64,000 bases of DNA, from positions 898,268 to 962,267 of the forward strand of contig VZRN01005001.1 in NCBI GenBank assembly GCA_013397935.1, in the 5' to 3' direction. Source of the stretch: Dasyornis broadbenti (lineage: Eukaryota; Chordata; Aves; Passeriformes; Dasyornithidae). Each line of letters begins with the position of its first letter. Within the stretch, counting starts at the first letter, position 1. The notes under the pieces are model-generated. The model searched no databases, had not been told where the DNA came from, and saw nothing but the letters and a program-made list of their open reading frames with translations. The position numbers and the translations under genes are program-made. Positions 11,014-24,665 of this stretch are shown piece after piece.

Positions 11014-13463
11014 CTTGTTCATTGCTGTAGAAGTGATCTTTGTTCAGGTTTTATTGCTGCCAGAATTGGGGTGGGATCATCCAAGAGTGGCCATCACCTT
11101 CTGCCGAGCTGACACCTCTGGGCCCCGTCCTGTCCCTGGGGAGCAGCCCTGGAGCAGGGCCTCCATCCTTTTTGGGGTAAACAGATGCACTCAGAGCTCC
11201 TCTGGAGCAACGCAAAGGGAAAAACCTCTCGCTGCATTTAGGAGGCCAAGATAGTGCTGGAAACCTTGAGTGCTGCACTTTTACCCAAAGAGAGTCTAGA
11301 AATTATTAATGGCCACTGATTTCCTGCTCCTGCAGTTGCAGAAGAGCAGCCAGGTTCTCTGAGGCAGCTTTACCTGCCCACCTGACCGTGCAGATGTCAC
11401 CTGTCAGCTCTCATGTGTTCCTCACCCGTCTCTGCAGCGGCAGCCCTGAAAGCAGAACTGCTCCAGGTGCTTCCAAACTTGCCCGTGGAGGGAAGGACCT
11501 GATCTCCTCTCGGCACTTTTGGGACTCTGCTCTCGGCTGCTGGAGCCCTGAGCCTAGAGGTGACAGCCCCTGGCTCGGGGGGAGCATCTGGTCCAAGGGA
11601 CAAAAGCACGAGGAGGGATGGGGTTTGATTTTCCTCTTGGTTGTGCAACCCTGAGGTTTCAGAACATCTTGTCTTCTCTACTTGGAGGATTTGCGAATTT
11701 TCATTCTTTCTTTCAGACAGTTTTGAGAGAGAAATCAGCTCCAAGTCCTTGGTGGGTCGGGAGGCTCAGGTGGGATGCAGGAATCCGGGATCAAATTCCA
11801 GCCCAGGCTCTGGATAACCCGTCTGGATTATGCTCTTCAAAGGAGACTGTCTCCTGTAAATATTACATTTTCGGTAGCCTTGCTGTCGCAGAAGGGCTGA
11901 TAAAGCCGGCTGCAGGCAGAGCTGAGCCTGTCCTGGATTTTTATCTTTTTTCCTGGGCTTGTCCAGCAACCTGGTTTTAAGAAATGCCCAAAGTTCTGGT
12001 GCCTCATGCAGCTGAAATTGCATTCGGGGGGAAGTTGGAGCTGGAAGAAGGCAAGGCAGGGGCTCTGTGTCCCCACCCTTGCTGCTCACTCCCCTGCGCT
12101 GTCCCACAGTGCAGACTCCCCGAGCTGGGCTGTCCTCTGCAATGATTCCTGCTTTCCTATCAGAGGTGCTGAACGCCTCAGCTCTAGCCCCAGGCTCATC
12201 CCACGCGCGAGCTTAAAACTTCTGTGATCTCCTTGCCGAGCCCAGGGGGCAACGAAGGCTGGGAGGTTGTGATGCGGTGTCAGCCCGGCTTTGGCTGAGG
12301 ATCTCCTCGCTCCTCACAGATTCCACCTCTCCCCGACCCTGATCTGCAGCTTTGTAGCGCCCAGGGTCTGGCAGGATCTGTGCTTTGGGTGCATTTTTGT
12401 GCTCACTGTGGTGTTCAGCGTTTGACATCCTCCACCTCGTACCAGATCTGATCCACAGCAATTCCAGCAGGGCAGGCTGGCCCCAATCTCAGCTCCTCCT
12501 TCCCCCTGAGAGTGCTTTTCTGGTCATGCTCAGCTGCCCCTGCTTGTCCATATTCCCATTTTTCCAGCAGCAAGTCCATTCTGCTCCTCAACTTCGGCCC
12601 TTCAGGATGTGCTGTTCCACACCCCGAGAGAGCTCAGCAGTTGCAGACCTTTAGTATTTGTTATCCATTGCCTTTCTATCCTTCCAGTGGAATTTTTTGG
12701 CATTTTTGTTTCACTGGGAAGAAGAACTTTATCCTTCCAGCAATGCTCAGAAATCCCGTGATCTTTGTGATTTAAGGAGCATCACCAGGGTAGGAGAGGG
12801 GTCTGAGCTGACCAGCTCAGGTTTTGGAGCAGAAATCTCACTTTTATCTGCTGGGGTTGAAATCCTGCTCTTCCCTCCTGCGTCTGAATCCCAAGGAGCA
12901 TCTCATTAGGAGCAAATGATGCCTCAGGCAAGTGGAGCTGTAGAAAAAGTAATCTTTATTAAGCACCCTCAGTGGTCAGAGCTGCTTGATGAGCTCCGGA
13001 GTTTTATTTGCAGGCAGCTGGGGTTGTTGTTGGGCAGGAAAAGGCTCTGAACTCCCCACAGTCGCTGTCTCCAGGTTCCTGTTTTCCCTTTCTGCTGTCA
13101 GTCCCTGCAAACACTGCTGGCAGAGCTGTTGACACTGGGAACAAAACGAGTGGGAGAGGCTGGGTGTGATCAGTCAGGAACAGGAGAAGGGATCCGAGGC
13201 GCCTGCAGCTCATCCCGAGCGGAGCACAGGCACAGATTTCCCAGGAAAAAAGGTGTGGAGAGCCCACGGACTGATGAGCCAGAGGGGGATGGATTGAAGA
13301 GCTCTGGAAAACAGAGCAAAAGATGGGGTGTGAGTGAAGGTGTTCACACCTCAGGTCACCCTGAGGTTATTGGAGGCTCTGCTGCCGCTCAGGGTGGGAG
13401 ATTTCCAGATTAAGCTGCTAAATCTGGAATCTCTGCTGCCTTTGCTGCTCCTTCTCCCCGCAG
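11014..13463. other. Unique intronic sequence, nothing recognised
   Basis: Begins with the right-hand CTTGTT duplication of LTR copy 2 (11014-11019). The rest shows no repeat or gene. Confidence 0.5.
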
Positions 13464-13622
13464 TTTTCCCAGAGCAGCTGTGGCTGCCCCTGGATCTCTG
13501 GCAGCGTCCAAGGCCAGGTTGGAGCACCCTGGGACAGGCGAAGGTGTCCCTGCCCATGCCAGGGTGGGATGAGACGATTTCAAATTCCTTTCCAACCCAA
13601 ACCAGGCTATGATTTTACGATT
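13464..13622 (+). mobile_element. CR1 LINE 3' fragment (sense)
   Basis: Sense CR1: CCCAGAGCAGCTGTGGCTGC, GTCCAAGGCCAGGTTGGAGC, GAAGGTGTCCCTGCCCATGC, then TTCCTTTCCAACCCAAACCA and a degenerate ATGATTTTACGATTCT tail. Confidence 0.9.
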
Positions 13623-16328
13623 CTCCGGTTCCTGCCCTTTTGAATGACAAAGTGTGACGGATCCGTGGCTGTTTGCTGTCCTGGGGCTGTCAGATTTCAT
13701 TGTGAGCAAACGGGAAGCATTTTCAGGCATTAGCTGGCAGCACAGAGAGTTTGAGATGCCACCGAACACGCTTTTGGAAGATGTGTCCTCATGCTCAGAG
13801 AACCAATTAACCTCGAAAAGATTTGGTGGCTTGGTTTGGAGAGCGCTGGCTCCGAGAATTTCCCCTCCTGCTGCTAAAATCAGCCGCACTGAGCACGAAG
13901 CGTGGAGGGTTTCTAGCACGGAAAGGTGAAGTGAGAACAAAAAAAAAAATAAAATAAAATAACAGCATAATGCCAGAAGAAATGGGGGGAAAAAAATAAA
14001 AAATCTGTGTGACTAAAACCCTTCAGAAAAGCAGTCATTTGCTGAATATAGCTGTGCACTTTTTGTTTTTAATGTCCTGGCTCTGTTCTCTGCTCTTGCC
14101 CACCCTCCCCATCTGGAAAGAATCCAGCATTATCCATGCTGGAAAAGGCAGCCCTGGCTGTGTGCTCTGCCCGAGCCAGCACCTGCAGGGAGCTGCAGCA
14201 GGTTCCTGTCTGTCTGCTCGGTGGTTTTGGAGTTTTTTTTTTTTTGGGGAAGAAAGCAGCGTGATCCGTGCATGACAGCAGGGAAGGGCATCCTCACCTG
14301 CTCTGCTTGTAGGGTCAGGACAGCCTGGCAGGGCTGGAGCTCCTGCTCTCCTGGGAGCTGCTGTGAGACGCGGGAGCTCACTCCTGACGCTTGGAATATC
14401 ATCCCTTCCCCTCTGCTTTTATGGATTTCTCTGCCAGGGATGAGTTAAAGCAGCTTCTCCGGCGCTGTTGGGAGAAAAAGTGTTGCAACCTCCTTGACCT
14501 AAAGTTCTCACCCCTTCCCAGCTCCACAATGGGTTTTGGATTTTGCTTTCAGCTGCAAAAAAGTGAAAAATACAATGGGGTTTAATGCAGGCGTTGCTGC
14601 TTCCATCTCTCACCTTTTCCCCTTCTGATTCTGGCAGCGGAGCTCAGCCCTGGGTTTTGAGGCACCTGGATTAAGCTTTTCCAGGAGAAACACCCAGCTC
14701 TGGTTTTCCCTTCTCAGAAAACCATTCCCCGGGGACTAAATCAGAGTGGATTCAGTTAAAAAGCTGAGAATCTGGAAATGTGAACTATTAGCACTGGATT
14801 TAGGTGTTTTTCCAGCCAGGTTATCCACACCTGAGTTGGGAGAAAGGTGGATTTCTTGGTGCACCGAGAGCAGCAGGGGCTGAGAGCTCTGGTTGTTGTG
14901 CAGGGTTCTGGCTTTTTTCTTTTTTTTCCCCTTGCTTTTTGTAAGCCCGGGCACGCCACACTCATGCTTTAGATTTCAGTCTCAGCTTGCTAATCTGCTT
15001 TCTGACCTACAGAAGAAAATAACTGGTAATTATTTGTTTACTTTGCGCAATTCAACTGTGCAAGAGCTTCCTTAGAGGAGCCAGGCTGGGTGATTAGGAG
15101 GGGAGGTTTATTTTATTTTGGTTTACTCTCTTTTCCCTGGCACGTTGTCTTTTCATTTGGAAGGGCTGAATTTCTTGGGGTTTTTTTTTGCCTTTTCTCA
15201 GGAGGCTTGAACTCCGTGGCTGCGTTCAATCTGTGAAGGAGCGAAGGATGAAGCAGAGAGGGGTTGTGGAGGGGTGAAAAGTCAATCTGGATGTGGAGTG
15301 GTGTCAGGGCTTGGGAGATGGGGCTGGCCTGAGGCTGTGGAGCACAGCAGTGTCGCCCTGATGGATTTGGATGGGACTGGAAGGCACAGCCGGGGCTGAT
15401 TTTCCCCCAGTTTTCCTCCAATTCCATCTGACCCCGCTCTGCACTGCGGTTCTGTGAAAGCAGGAGGGTGCTGAGCATCGTGCAGACAACGAAACCTCTC
15501 TCCTAGGCCGGGATTATTCAACTAATCTCGTGATTATGGTGATAATCCCCTTTGCAGTGATGCCCCTCTCCAAGGAGCTTTTCCCTCGGGGCCTTCCAAG
15601 TCCCAAATCCCATTTTCTCCTAATGCTGAAGTACTCTATATTAAATTAAGGCACTCTCAAGGATCAGAGGTGTAAAAGCCCTGGGGTATTTAAAGCTTTG
15701 GGGTCTCTTGCCTGACTGGACCCTCTCGGGGCTCGTGGTGGGGATGGAGGAGAGGGGCTCCCCAGTCGGACAAGAGATGGATTTTTATATTTTTTTATAT
15801 TTTACCCCTTGTTCTTGAGCTGAACGAGCTGTGGGCAGCGTCCCAGCCTGGCCAGTGATGCCCTGGCCTCTCCGGCTCTGAGAACCAGATGATTCCAGGT
15901 AGGATTTTCCTGCAGGCACCTCCGAGGCCAGGCAGGGAAAGCAGCTCCCTTCCCTCTCCCTCCGCCAGGTGCTCGGCGGCAAATAAATATTTTGCTCACA
16001 ACTCATTGGAGGTGGCATCTAACCAGATGTGCTCTCACTTGGTGCGGCAGGAGATTTATTTGGTTGTCCATTTATAGCTTATTATTTTCTCCTGTCTCCC
16101 CCCTCCCCAACTTAATAGCAGTTTGCCATCCACCAGGGTATACATTTTCTTCTGATTAAGTGCTGCTTAGCCGTTGGCTGCTTGCTCATTTTACTTTTAT
16201 AGACACATTTACAGAGGCACAAGCGCCCAGGAGCAAGGGTAAGGAGAATGGAGACTCGCAGCAGCTTGATTAGATTGGATTTTAATAAAGTTTCCAGCTA
16301 AGCTGCAGCACAACTATTCCTCACCGTG
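13623..16328. other. Unique intronic sequence
   Basis: No gene or transposon recognised. Contains A-rich 13938-14002, short T runs near 14230 and 15180, and an A+T-rich, low-repeat segment at 15600-16320 that may be constrained non-coding DNA. Confidence 0.5.
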
Positions 16329-16375
16329 AGGATGATCTCCAGAGGTTCCTTTCAACCCTCATTATCCTGTGGTGC
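16329..16375 (+). mobile_element. Possible CR1 3' tail remnant
   Basis: AGGATGATCTCCAGAGGTTC, then CTTTCAACCCTCATTATCCT, resembles the last ~45 bases of sense CR1. It is too short for certainty. Confidence 0.45.
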
Positions 16376-17186
16376 TGGAGAAGGGCCTGCACAGCTCCTC
16401 ACCTGGTGGGATAACCAGTGGGAGAGGATTCCCATGGAATCCTTGACCGGCGGGGATGCCTGAGCTCTGAACACCTCCGAGCTCATCCCTCCGGGGCGAG
16501 GAGAGATTTTTTTTTTTTTCCGTCTTTCCGCAGCTGCTAATTAGTTGCAGATGATGAGATAATTTATAAAAATTAGCAGCGATTTTCCCTCATTGTGCTA
16601 ATATCGTTTGGCAATAAAACTGCTCTTTTAAGAGGGTGACTTTTCCCTAATGCAGGGATCAAGGCTAAAAATACATCCCCGCGTGTGTCAGCGGAGAGAG
16701 GGGGAGCTTCCTCCATCAGCACACGCGAGGAGCTGCTCCAGGAGCTCATTGGAACCACCAGAACGAGCTCGAATTGAAATGCAAATGCCAGCCGTGCTCG
16801 GAGCAAGGGGAGGCGATGTTTGATGGTGTCACCTTGGTGGCAGGGCAGGAGGGGGAGCAGAGCGCAGCCTCATGGAGCAGATGCCGGGGTTACGGGGGGG
16901 TTTGGCAGGGAATTGGCGAAGGTCGCTGCTCTCCCCTTGCCCAGGAGTGGCACTGACGCACTGCCAGCTCCTTGGGCTCACGGGCAGCAGGGGCAGGAGC
17001 TGCACCAGGAGAGTTTTGTGTCCTGTGCACAGCGCCCAGGGGAATCGGGGTGCAGGAGCCAAGGCATGGGAGCAGAGCGGTGGAGGGAGGCTCAGCTCCC
17101 AGCTCTGCCTCCCCACGGCCTTCCCATGGCACTGGGACACGTTCCCTGCGAGCTGGGGCTGAGGCACGGTGCTGGGATTTGTTCCC

Positions 17187-17554
17187 TGTTGCAGAGCAGC
17201 AAGGCCTCGCAAAGGGAGGGCCTCGCTGCCCTTGTAAAATCCTCGCTCACTTCTGCTCCTCGGGCTGAGCAGAGAGCATTCTGGGAATGGCTCAGCTGAA
17301 GCAGAGGTGAAAAACAAGTGACAGAGCTGGAAAACAATTGTTAGAGCCAATGGGTGCTCCCAGCGTGGGGCTGCTGCTTGGTTCCACCTGATGCGTGTTC
17401 CTGTCGTGGTTCATGGGGGTTGGTTCAACACATTTGTTGTGCCTCACAAGGTTGGGAACTCAGAACAAAGGAACCGTTTAGGAACCCTGGATTTTTGCAA
17501 TGAAATGTCTTTGCTGATCCCCATCTTGTGGAGTCCATGCCATCGACCACCACA
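17187..17554 (+). mobile_element. Solo LTR, copy 3 of the 368-bp family
   Basis: Exactly 368 bases in the opposite orientation to copies 1 and 2, with ends TG...CA and flanked by GTTCCC at 17181-17186 and 17555-17560. The polyadenylation signal position (17499-17504) reads AATGAA. It is here in the same transcriptional sense as GRIK4. Confidence 0.88.
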
Positions 17555-19770
17555 GTTCCCAGTGCCATTTTTGGGGTTGAAAGGAGATGTTTGCCCCTTG
17601 AGCTGCTCTAGGATCACGCTGAGAGCTCTGTGCTTGTGTCTGCTCAGTCTGGTGGGAATGGAGAAACGGGTATTTCCAAACAGTTCCTTGGAAAAAGACA
17701 TTCATTAGGCTGAAGAATGAATTTTCCATGAACTCAGAAGGCCTCCAGCACTCCCTCAGGCTCCTAATGATTTTGTCACGGTGTTAATCCCTCAGGTGAG
17801 CAGCGGCATTTTGATATCAGCAAACAAATTACGTTTTCCGCGCAGATAACCCAATCCAGAGTCAGGCAGGAGAGCAGAAAACAATTCATCAGCTTCTACC
17901 GGGCCCTGCAGATCCCAGGCAGGGCTGGATTCAGCCCCAGGGTGCAGCTCCCTGTATCCCACGGCATTCCAGGGAATGTGCGTCTGCCTGGGACACCTGT
18001 ACGAGCACACCCAACCTGGTTTGGCTCGTGGTGATGCTCGGGATGCCCCTGGCTGCATGGAATTATTTCTTTTGAGAGGCAATGCCTGTGCTGGAGAGCT
18101 TTCAGGAAGGTAGGATGGAGGTGAGGAGGATCGGGTGGTTTTGTGCGGCAGGGGATCGATAGGTTGAGCTCAGAGGATGTGGTGGGTACAGGAAGTTTTC
18201 ACGGATTTAAGGGGAAATGGCCGAGCACCGGGGAGAGAAAAGCACTCAGGAGTTATTAAATATATAAACAACATCCGTTTCAGAAGTTTCCTAACCTGAG
18301 AGCAGCCCAGGGCTGGGATGCTATTAGCAGGAATTATTGGATGGACTTCTGCTCTGACAGTAACATTTGTTCTGACGATCCAGATATGAGGCCGAGGCAC
18401 AGAGAAAATGAAAGGAGTTGCCTGTAGCAAGCTCTCAAATTAGCACCTCTATCTCCCCAGCCCCAGCCTGCTGTACTGTCCATCACGGCCTGGCAAGTGT
18501 GGAAATCTGCCTGGGCTGTTAGCAACAAACACAGCAGAATTGTGGCAGCCGTGACGCAGGTGCGGAGGGTGAACCAGCAGCATCGGGGTGGGGAAGGGCT
18601 GGGAGCAGCACCTGGGAGCTGGAAAATTCAGCTTGGAATTGTCCCTGGTTTAGTGGGAGCAGAATGAATGTGAACCTGTTTGGGTTCTGCCACACAAAGC
18701 ACCCTCCTCCCGTTTCCGTGCATTCAGCTCTGCTTTCTGACGCCGTCCTTCAATACCTGCTTCATCTCCAAGTGATTCTACCCCGCACTTTCTGGTGGGA
18801 TTATCTTGCTTTCCCAGTCCTTCCCACCTCAGATTTCTCTGCCAGTTTTCTAGGAAGAGCAGGTTGTGTTCATCCAGCCTCTCTGGCGATGTTGATGCAC
18901 AATTCTTTCCAGCATTTTACTCATCTTCACTGGATCCCTTCTGATTTAAACATTTTTGTAGTTGTGGGTGCCTTGCTTTATGTCTGTCTGTAGGCACAGA
19001 GCCATGGGCACAACCTCACTGAGACTCCATCAGGAGGACTCCTGTCCTGGGTTAATTTTATCCAGGATGTGCCTTTGAATCTCCCTTTCCTGAGTCCTCT
19101 CTAATTCAGTCTCTCAGACATTTTTTCTTCAGTTTTCTTCTTTTTTTCTTTTCTTTTTTTTTTTTTTTTTCCAAACTTGGAGCCTTCTGATGGTGTTTGC
19201 CAAAAGCTGCGTGACCTCAGGCTGTGCTTTTGTCTAACATGAGTGAGGAAAGCCGGAGTGGGGTGTGGGTGTGAGGGGACAAGGAGCTGAAAATTCCCAT
19301 GAAAATCAGGGAATTTGAGCTGGAATTTGGACCAGCTGGAGCTGCCCCCTTACCTCTTTTAAATCCCTTCTGATCAGCCTGTTCTTCTGTGATGGCTCCA
19401 AGAATCTTATCAGTCATTTTTCTACTCAGATATGTTATATTTATCTAGATAGCACAATAAATAATTCTGATTTAATCTATCCATCCAAACATTGGCAAAG
19501 TTGGGATAAAATTGGATCCTGTTATGCAGGGAACCCCTCCACTTTTGCTGTGCTGTCCTCCTGCCTTCATCCCTTTTTCTCATATTTTTTTTGCCACATG
19601 CAGAATAATTTGGTTTATTTTCTTTGGGCAAGGATCCTTGTAGGCACAAATATTTCACCCTTATTGGGGATCAAATTACAATGTTAATTAAGTTCTCGCA
19701 ACTGGAAACAAATGTTAACTTGCAAAGACAAAAATGCGTCTTCACTCTATTGGAACTTGTGTAATTATAA

Positions 19771-19830
19771 ATGGAATTGGAATGGAATAGGATGGCATGG
19801 AATAGGTTGGAATGGAATAAAATGGAATTC
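19771..19830. repeat. Short degenerate (GGAAT)n-like repeat
   Basis: Repeated TGGAATGGAATA and TGGAATT text over about 60 bases. Confidence 0.75.
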
Positions 19831-22800
19831 CAGCCGGTCCGGAGGCTGCAGGGGTGTTAGGAAATGTCCATGGATCTGGGAGTGCATGACTGGAGTTGTG
19901 GGGTGGGTAAAGCCGAGGAGGGAAAGGCGGAGCAGGGAGAGGATGAGGAGGGAACCGCTCACCCCTCGTTAGCGAGCGCTGCTTGCTCTGTCAAAGGGAA
20001 AAACCAAAACCCCTCGGCCCCCCGGCCCTGCGGGTCAATAAAATGAACACTCAGTAACGGCTGCATCAGAGACTCGACAACTTCATTACACTTGTAAAAT
20101 CAATGGCCATTTAAAGCTGTGCCTATCGATCTGGGCTGCAGGATGGCAGCACGGCCTGGCCGGGGGCTGGAGCAGACAGAGCTTTGCTAAATACGTCTGG
20201 AGCCCATCAGAAATCACTCTGAACACTCCTCCTGATGGGCCAGACCTTCCTCTGCTCTTCCATCTGTGCTCCCTGCGGGGCGTTCCCACATCCACGCTCA
20301 GGTGAGCTGCTGGAACAAGGTGTCCTGGAGCAGCCAGGCCACGAGTAGAGCGGGAAGGTCAGCTCTTGATGGAAAAGCCCGCACTCCTGAAGGGCTACTG
20401 AGGCCAATTTGTAGCTCCTGGACTGCTGCTGGGAGGCCTGGATGTAAATGACAACGCAGCTAATAAAGTCTAATTGGCTATTAAAGGAGGAAGCGGCCCC
20501 GGAGATGCCGAGGGCCAATTAACCCTGGGAGCCTGACACTGCTGCTGTGCAGTGATGTGTGAGAGCCTTTCATGAGCAGAGAGAGCAAAGGGGCACTGCA
20601 GGTCCTTACCCAAATCCTCTGGAAACGGCTGGGCGATTTCAGTGTTCACCTGCCTTTGTAGTGAAGGTGGATGTGGTGGCTGAGCGGGGCAGGCACGCCC
20701 CTACAGACACCCCGTGGGGATCAGAGCGGCCCTGGTGAGCTGGAACTTCTCAGGAGGCTGATTTTTTAAAATCTGCTCAGCTCTGAGGGATTAAAAGCCG
20801 AATCAGGTGAGGTGGATCCGTTGGGAAGGCGCATTCCTGCATCCCAGACCTGCTGCCAGGCTGTGATGGAGACGAGCGCTGGCGAAACCGGGTGCCAGCC
20901 CCTAGGCCAGGGAGCAGGGGCAGGCAGGAGACTGCCCTTGGAATGCCGGGATTCCTGGATTCCTGAGCAAGGCAGCTCAAAGCCTGTGTGAGCCACCAGG
21001 GGCTGTGGGAGGCTCAATCAATCATTCTGCCTCAAACTCTGTCTGAGATCGGGGCCGTGGGGAACCCGGGGTTTTGACACAGGCTTGTTGCTAATTTGAA
21101 TAAACAAATTGTGTCTGATGGCTTTGTCCTCTAATTGATGCCAGTGCCTTCTTGAGGAGGGAAAACAGATATTCCGCGTTGCTACCTGTTTTCCCAGTCT
21201 TTCTGCTAGGAGTGTGGAGGCAGAAAGGGAGATTGTGTGGATTCCATGAGGAATTGGGACTTGGGAATCTCAGCATAATATGGACCAAGTCTCATACTTT
21301 GGTCTGTTGCATCTTAATTACACGAGGGTGGCTTTATGTGCTGTTGTGATGACGGTCTTTGGTTCTTCTTCCCCCGGTTGATTTTATTGTATTTGATTTC
21401 AGCTTTTATTTTATCATTTCTAATTCCTGCGGTTTTGCTGCTCTGAAATCTGACTTTTCTGCAATCCAGGGATTTCAGTCCAAGCAGGAGGCGAGTTCAG
21501 AGACGGAGCTCAGCTCCTGCACTTGAAGCAGGTGGTTGACGTTGTTTGTCTTGTGCTTGGCTTTCTGCAGAGTAGAGAGAAGGGGACTGTGGCTGCAGGG
21601 TCTGTCCCACAGCGTCACCCATGGGAGCCCAGCAGGGTGGGGACCTCCTGACCCCCTGCCCTGACCCCTGGGCTGCGGGGAGCAGGACAGGGCCCTCAGA
21701 GGTTGCTTTTTCTCCTGCCTCAGCTCCAAAACAGACAAAAGCTCCCTTCAGCCACACAGCCTGGAGCTCTTTGCTGAAATAATTTCTGTTACCTTTTATC
21801 CGCCTCAAAGGAACACTTACAAAAAATCATCCTGCCCAGAGCGGGTAACCTGATGAGCCTTAATTTGGTGGTATGAAAACACAACCACTCGGAGGTTTCC
21901 CATCCGTGTTCTGGCTAATTAGACACACTTCCCCTGCTGGCTCCTGCCCGCTGTGCCGTGGTGCGTGTGTTCAAACACCCCAGCACGAGCAGGAGGTGCC
22001 TGTGTGGTGATTGTGGCGTTGGTTGATTTGGGATGATGGGTTTGGGAGAAGGTGTCGCTGATTGAAACGTGGACTTTCGCCGGGTGTAGGCAAAAGCCAC
22101 ATTTGTTGTACAAAGCGCATCTCATACACCGTGACAAACCAACAGCTCAGCAGTTACAAATTTCACCTTCTAGGGTCCCACGTTTTACATTTCCAAAGGC
22201 TACAGATTACAATCTCCCCGCTCGATCCCGTGTTAACTACTGTGCATAAAGTAAACACCGTCCCCACCCTACTCTTCCTCTCCGTCCCTGCTAGACCCGA
22301 CTCGTTTGTGTCTCCCAAGGTTTCACATGAAAGCTACGAGATCACTGCAGCTCTCTGCTTCCGTGGCGACCCTCGCAAACCCCGCAAGGAGGGAGTTGAA
22401 GTTGTTGGTGTTGCTCACTGCCAAGCCAAGGCAAGAGCTGCAGCAGCTCCAGCTGGGAAGCAGCAGCTGGGGGCTCACATGGCAGCCTGCTGGTCCCTCT
22501 TGGCTCGTGGCTTTGTTTATTTTGGTGAGCTGGAGCTCCGGAGGGGCCTGGGGGGAGCGAGGGTGATGTTCTCCGAGGGGCTGAGCGGCAGCGCTCCAGG
22601 GCAGCGAGCGCTCAGCGGCTCCGGGTCACTGCCGCTTCCCATCAGGAGACACGGGGATGGTGGCAGCCCATCCTCTGGCCCTGGAAGGGCGTCCAAGACT
22701 GTGCAGCCACTGCCTCCAACCCTTGAACTGCAGCTGCTGGAATGGACTGGAAGTTCCATGCACAGAGATGGAACGGACTGAATTATTTGTGTGTGCATGT

Positions 22801-24650
22801 GTCAGCCTGGGCTGAGCAAGAGCTGGCCATGGACCAGCTGCAGCTCGCAGGTCTGGGCTTCTCAGCAACACTCCCATGCCCAGGCCTGGCATTTTGGTGC
22901 CTTTCCGTAAAAATTGGCTTTATTGCAGAGAAAGGTGGGCCAGTTTAGCCTAGGAGTGGACAAAGCTGCAGTTTTCCCTCCAGGATGGCAAATCCTGTCC
23001 GTGGTTCAGTGCTAGAGGGACCTCAGAGCCCCGAGGAAACTTTCCTGCCCTCCACCAGATTGTTTTGTGTCCGCTTAGGGATGCCAGCAGCGCCTGTCCT
23101 GTCTGCACAACCCTCCCAGCACAAACGGCACAGAAATTCAACAGGGTCTGGCTGAGGTTTCCACCCAGGCAGAAAATAAATTGGCTGCTGCTGCTGCTAT
23201 TCTCTTCTGTAAATTGGCGGTGCCTGGAATGGGGCCAGCTCTTTTCCCTTCTCCGGGAGACACCCATTGCTTCTCCAGGGAAATCTCGGAGGGGAGCTGG
23301 GGGAACGAGATTGGCTTGTGGCTTTAGCAAGCAGCGGGATGTCGCCGAGGTTAATTGCATCCGGCTGATGCGCTACCCAAGCCGGGAATTTTGGGATGAA
23401 AAAACGGCCGCAACAGCGAATCCCTGGTGTTGCAATCTGCCCTGGCCTGGCTCCCACCCCTGTGTCGGGGTGAGGTGTCTGGGCAGCAGATAGCAACAGC
23501 CTCATCCACATTCATCCCCCGGCTCTGCTGCGGGTGAGCATCCGCGCGCCGACGAGGCCGAGAACATCATCACTCGTGCCTCTAATGGCCGAGCACACGC
23601 TGCAAATTCTGGCCTAAACGGGATCTGATGTGCTGAGAAGCTGCACAAGTCTCTTAAAGAAAATGAGATCTTAGCAGGAAGCCTAACAGCAAACAGAAGG
23701 CTCTTTACTGACCATGGGATGCTGCTGTCGGAAGGGGACTGCAGGTGGCTGCTCCTGTGTAGTAAAACATGTCAGGCCGCTCTGGACGGGGTTGGTGATT
23801 TTTTTTTTTTTTTTCCAGACAGTTAAGAAACCAATAAAGTTAAATCGGTAGGACTGTCTAATGTGATTACAGCGAGATGGGGATAAATGTGGTTCCATCA
23901 GAGCTTGTTTTGAGACGGGAGGCTGTCATTTTGTGATGGAAAACCGAGATGACAGCCAGGATTGGTATTCCGAGTGGCTTTTTCTAAGAATGACCTGCTC
24001 CGTCTTTTCGACATCAAACATATGTATGCATAAAGAGAGCCCTGGTTTGTGTTCTGGTGCAGCTCCACTTCTAGTCTGAAGTGTTCTATCAAAATATTTC
24101 ATGAGGGAGAGGAACAACTCGGAGAAAAGCGCTTGACTGTGGAAAGGCAGCTCCATGACCCCAGGCAGAGCCGAGAATTCCAGCTGGGGAAGGATAAACT
24201 GTGAGGGGCTCAAGGTGAGCCCAGCAGGGAAGGTGGCTTCTGGCCACAGGCTCGTGCCTTCAGGGCATCCCAAATCCCATTTTATTCATGGTAAATTGGA
24301 GTTCTGGTGGGAGCCCCTGAGTTGGTGGCGTGTGCAGGACAAAGCTGATCCGATGTTCCTGTCTCTGAGGCTTCAGGCTCTGGGTTCTGTCTTGGGGTGA
24401 TCCCAGTCCTTGAGCACCCTGGAACCAGGATCTGAGCTTCCTCTCCTTGCCATCATCCCTGGAGAAGCGATCCAGAACTCGCTCCTCGTCTCTTCCAAGG
24501 AGAAGGCTCGGAGCTGACACTCAGCTCCCATCTGGTTTCTTTGCCTCCTGGCTCTGATCTCAGTGTTGGTTGTTAAATGTTTCACAGGGACTTCCCACTG
24601 CCCCTGGGACGTTAATTAAACGATTTCCATCCTAAAAACCAAATAAATAC

Positions 24651-24665
24651 ATATATATATATATA
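24651..24665. repeat. (AT)n microsatellite
   Basis: About 7.5 AT dinucleotides. Confidence 0.8.

Noticed and set aside
22062..22781. 239-codon + strand frame
   Set aside because: No recognised domain, no conserved motif, low-complexity end. Treated as chance.
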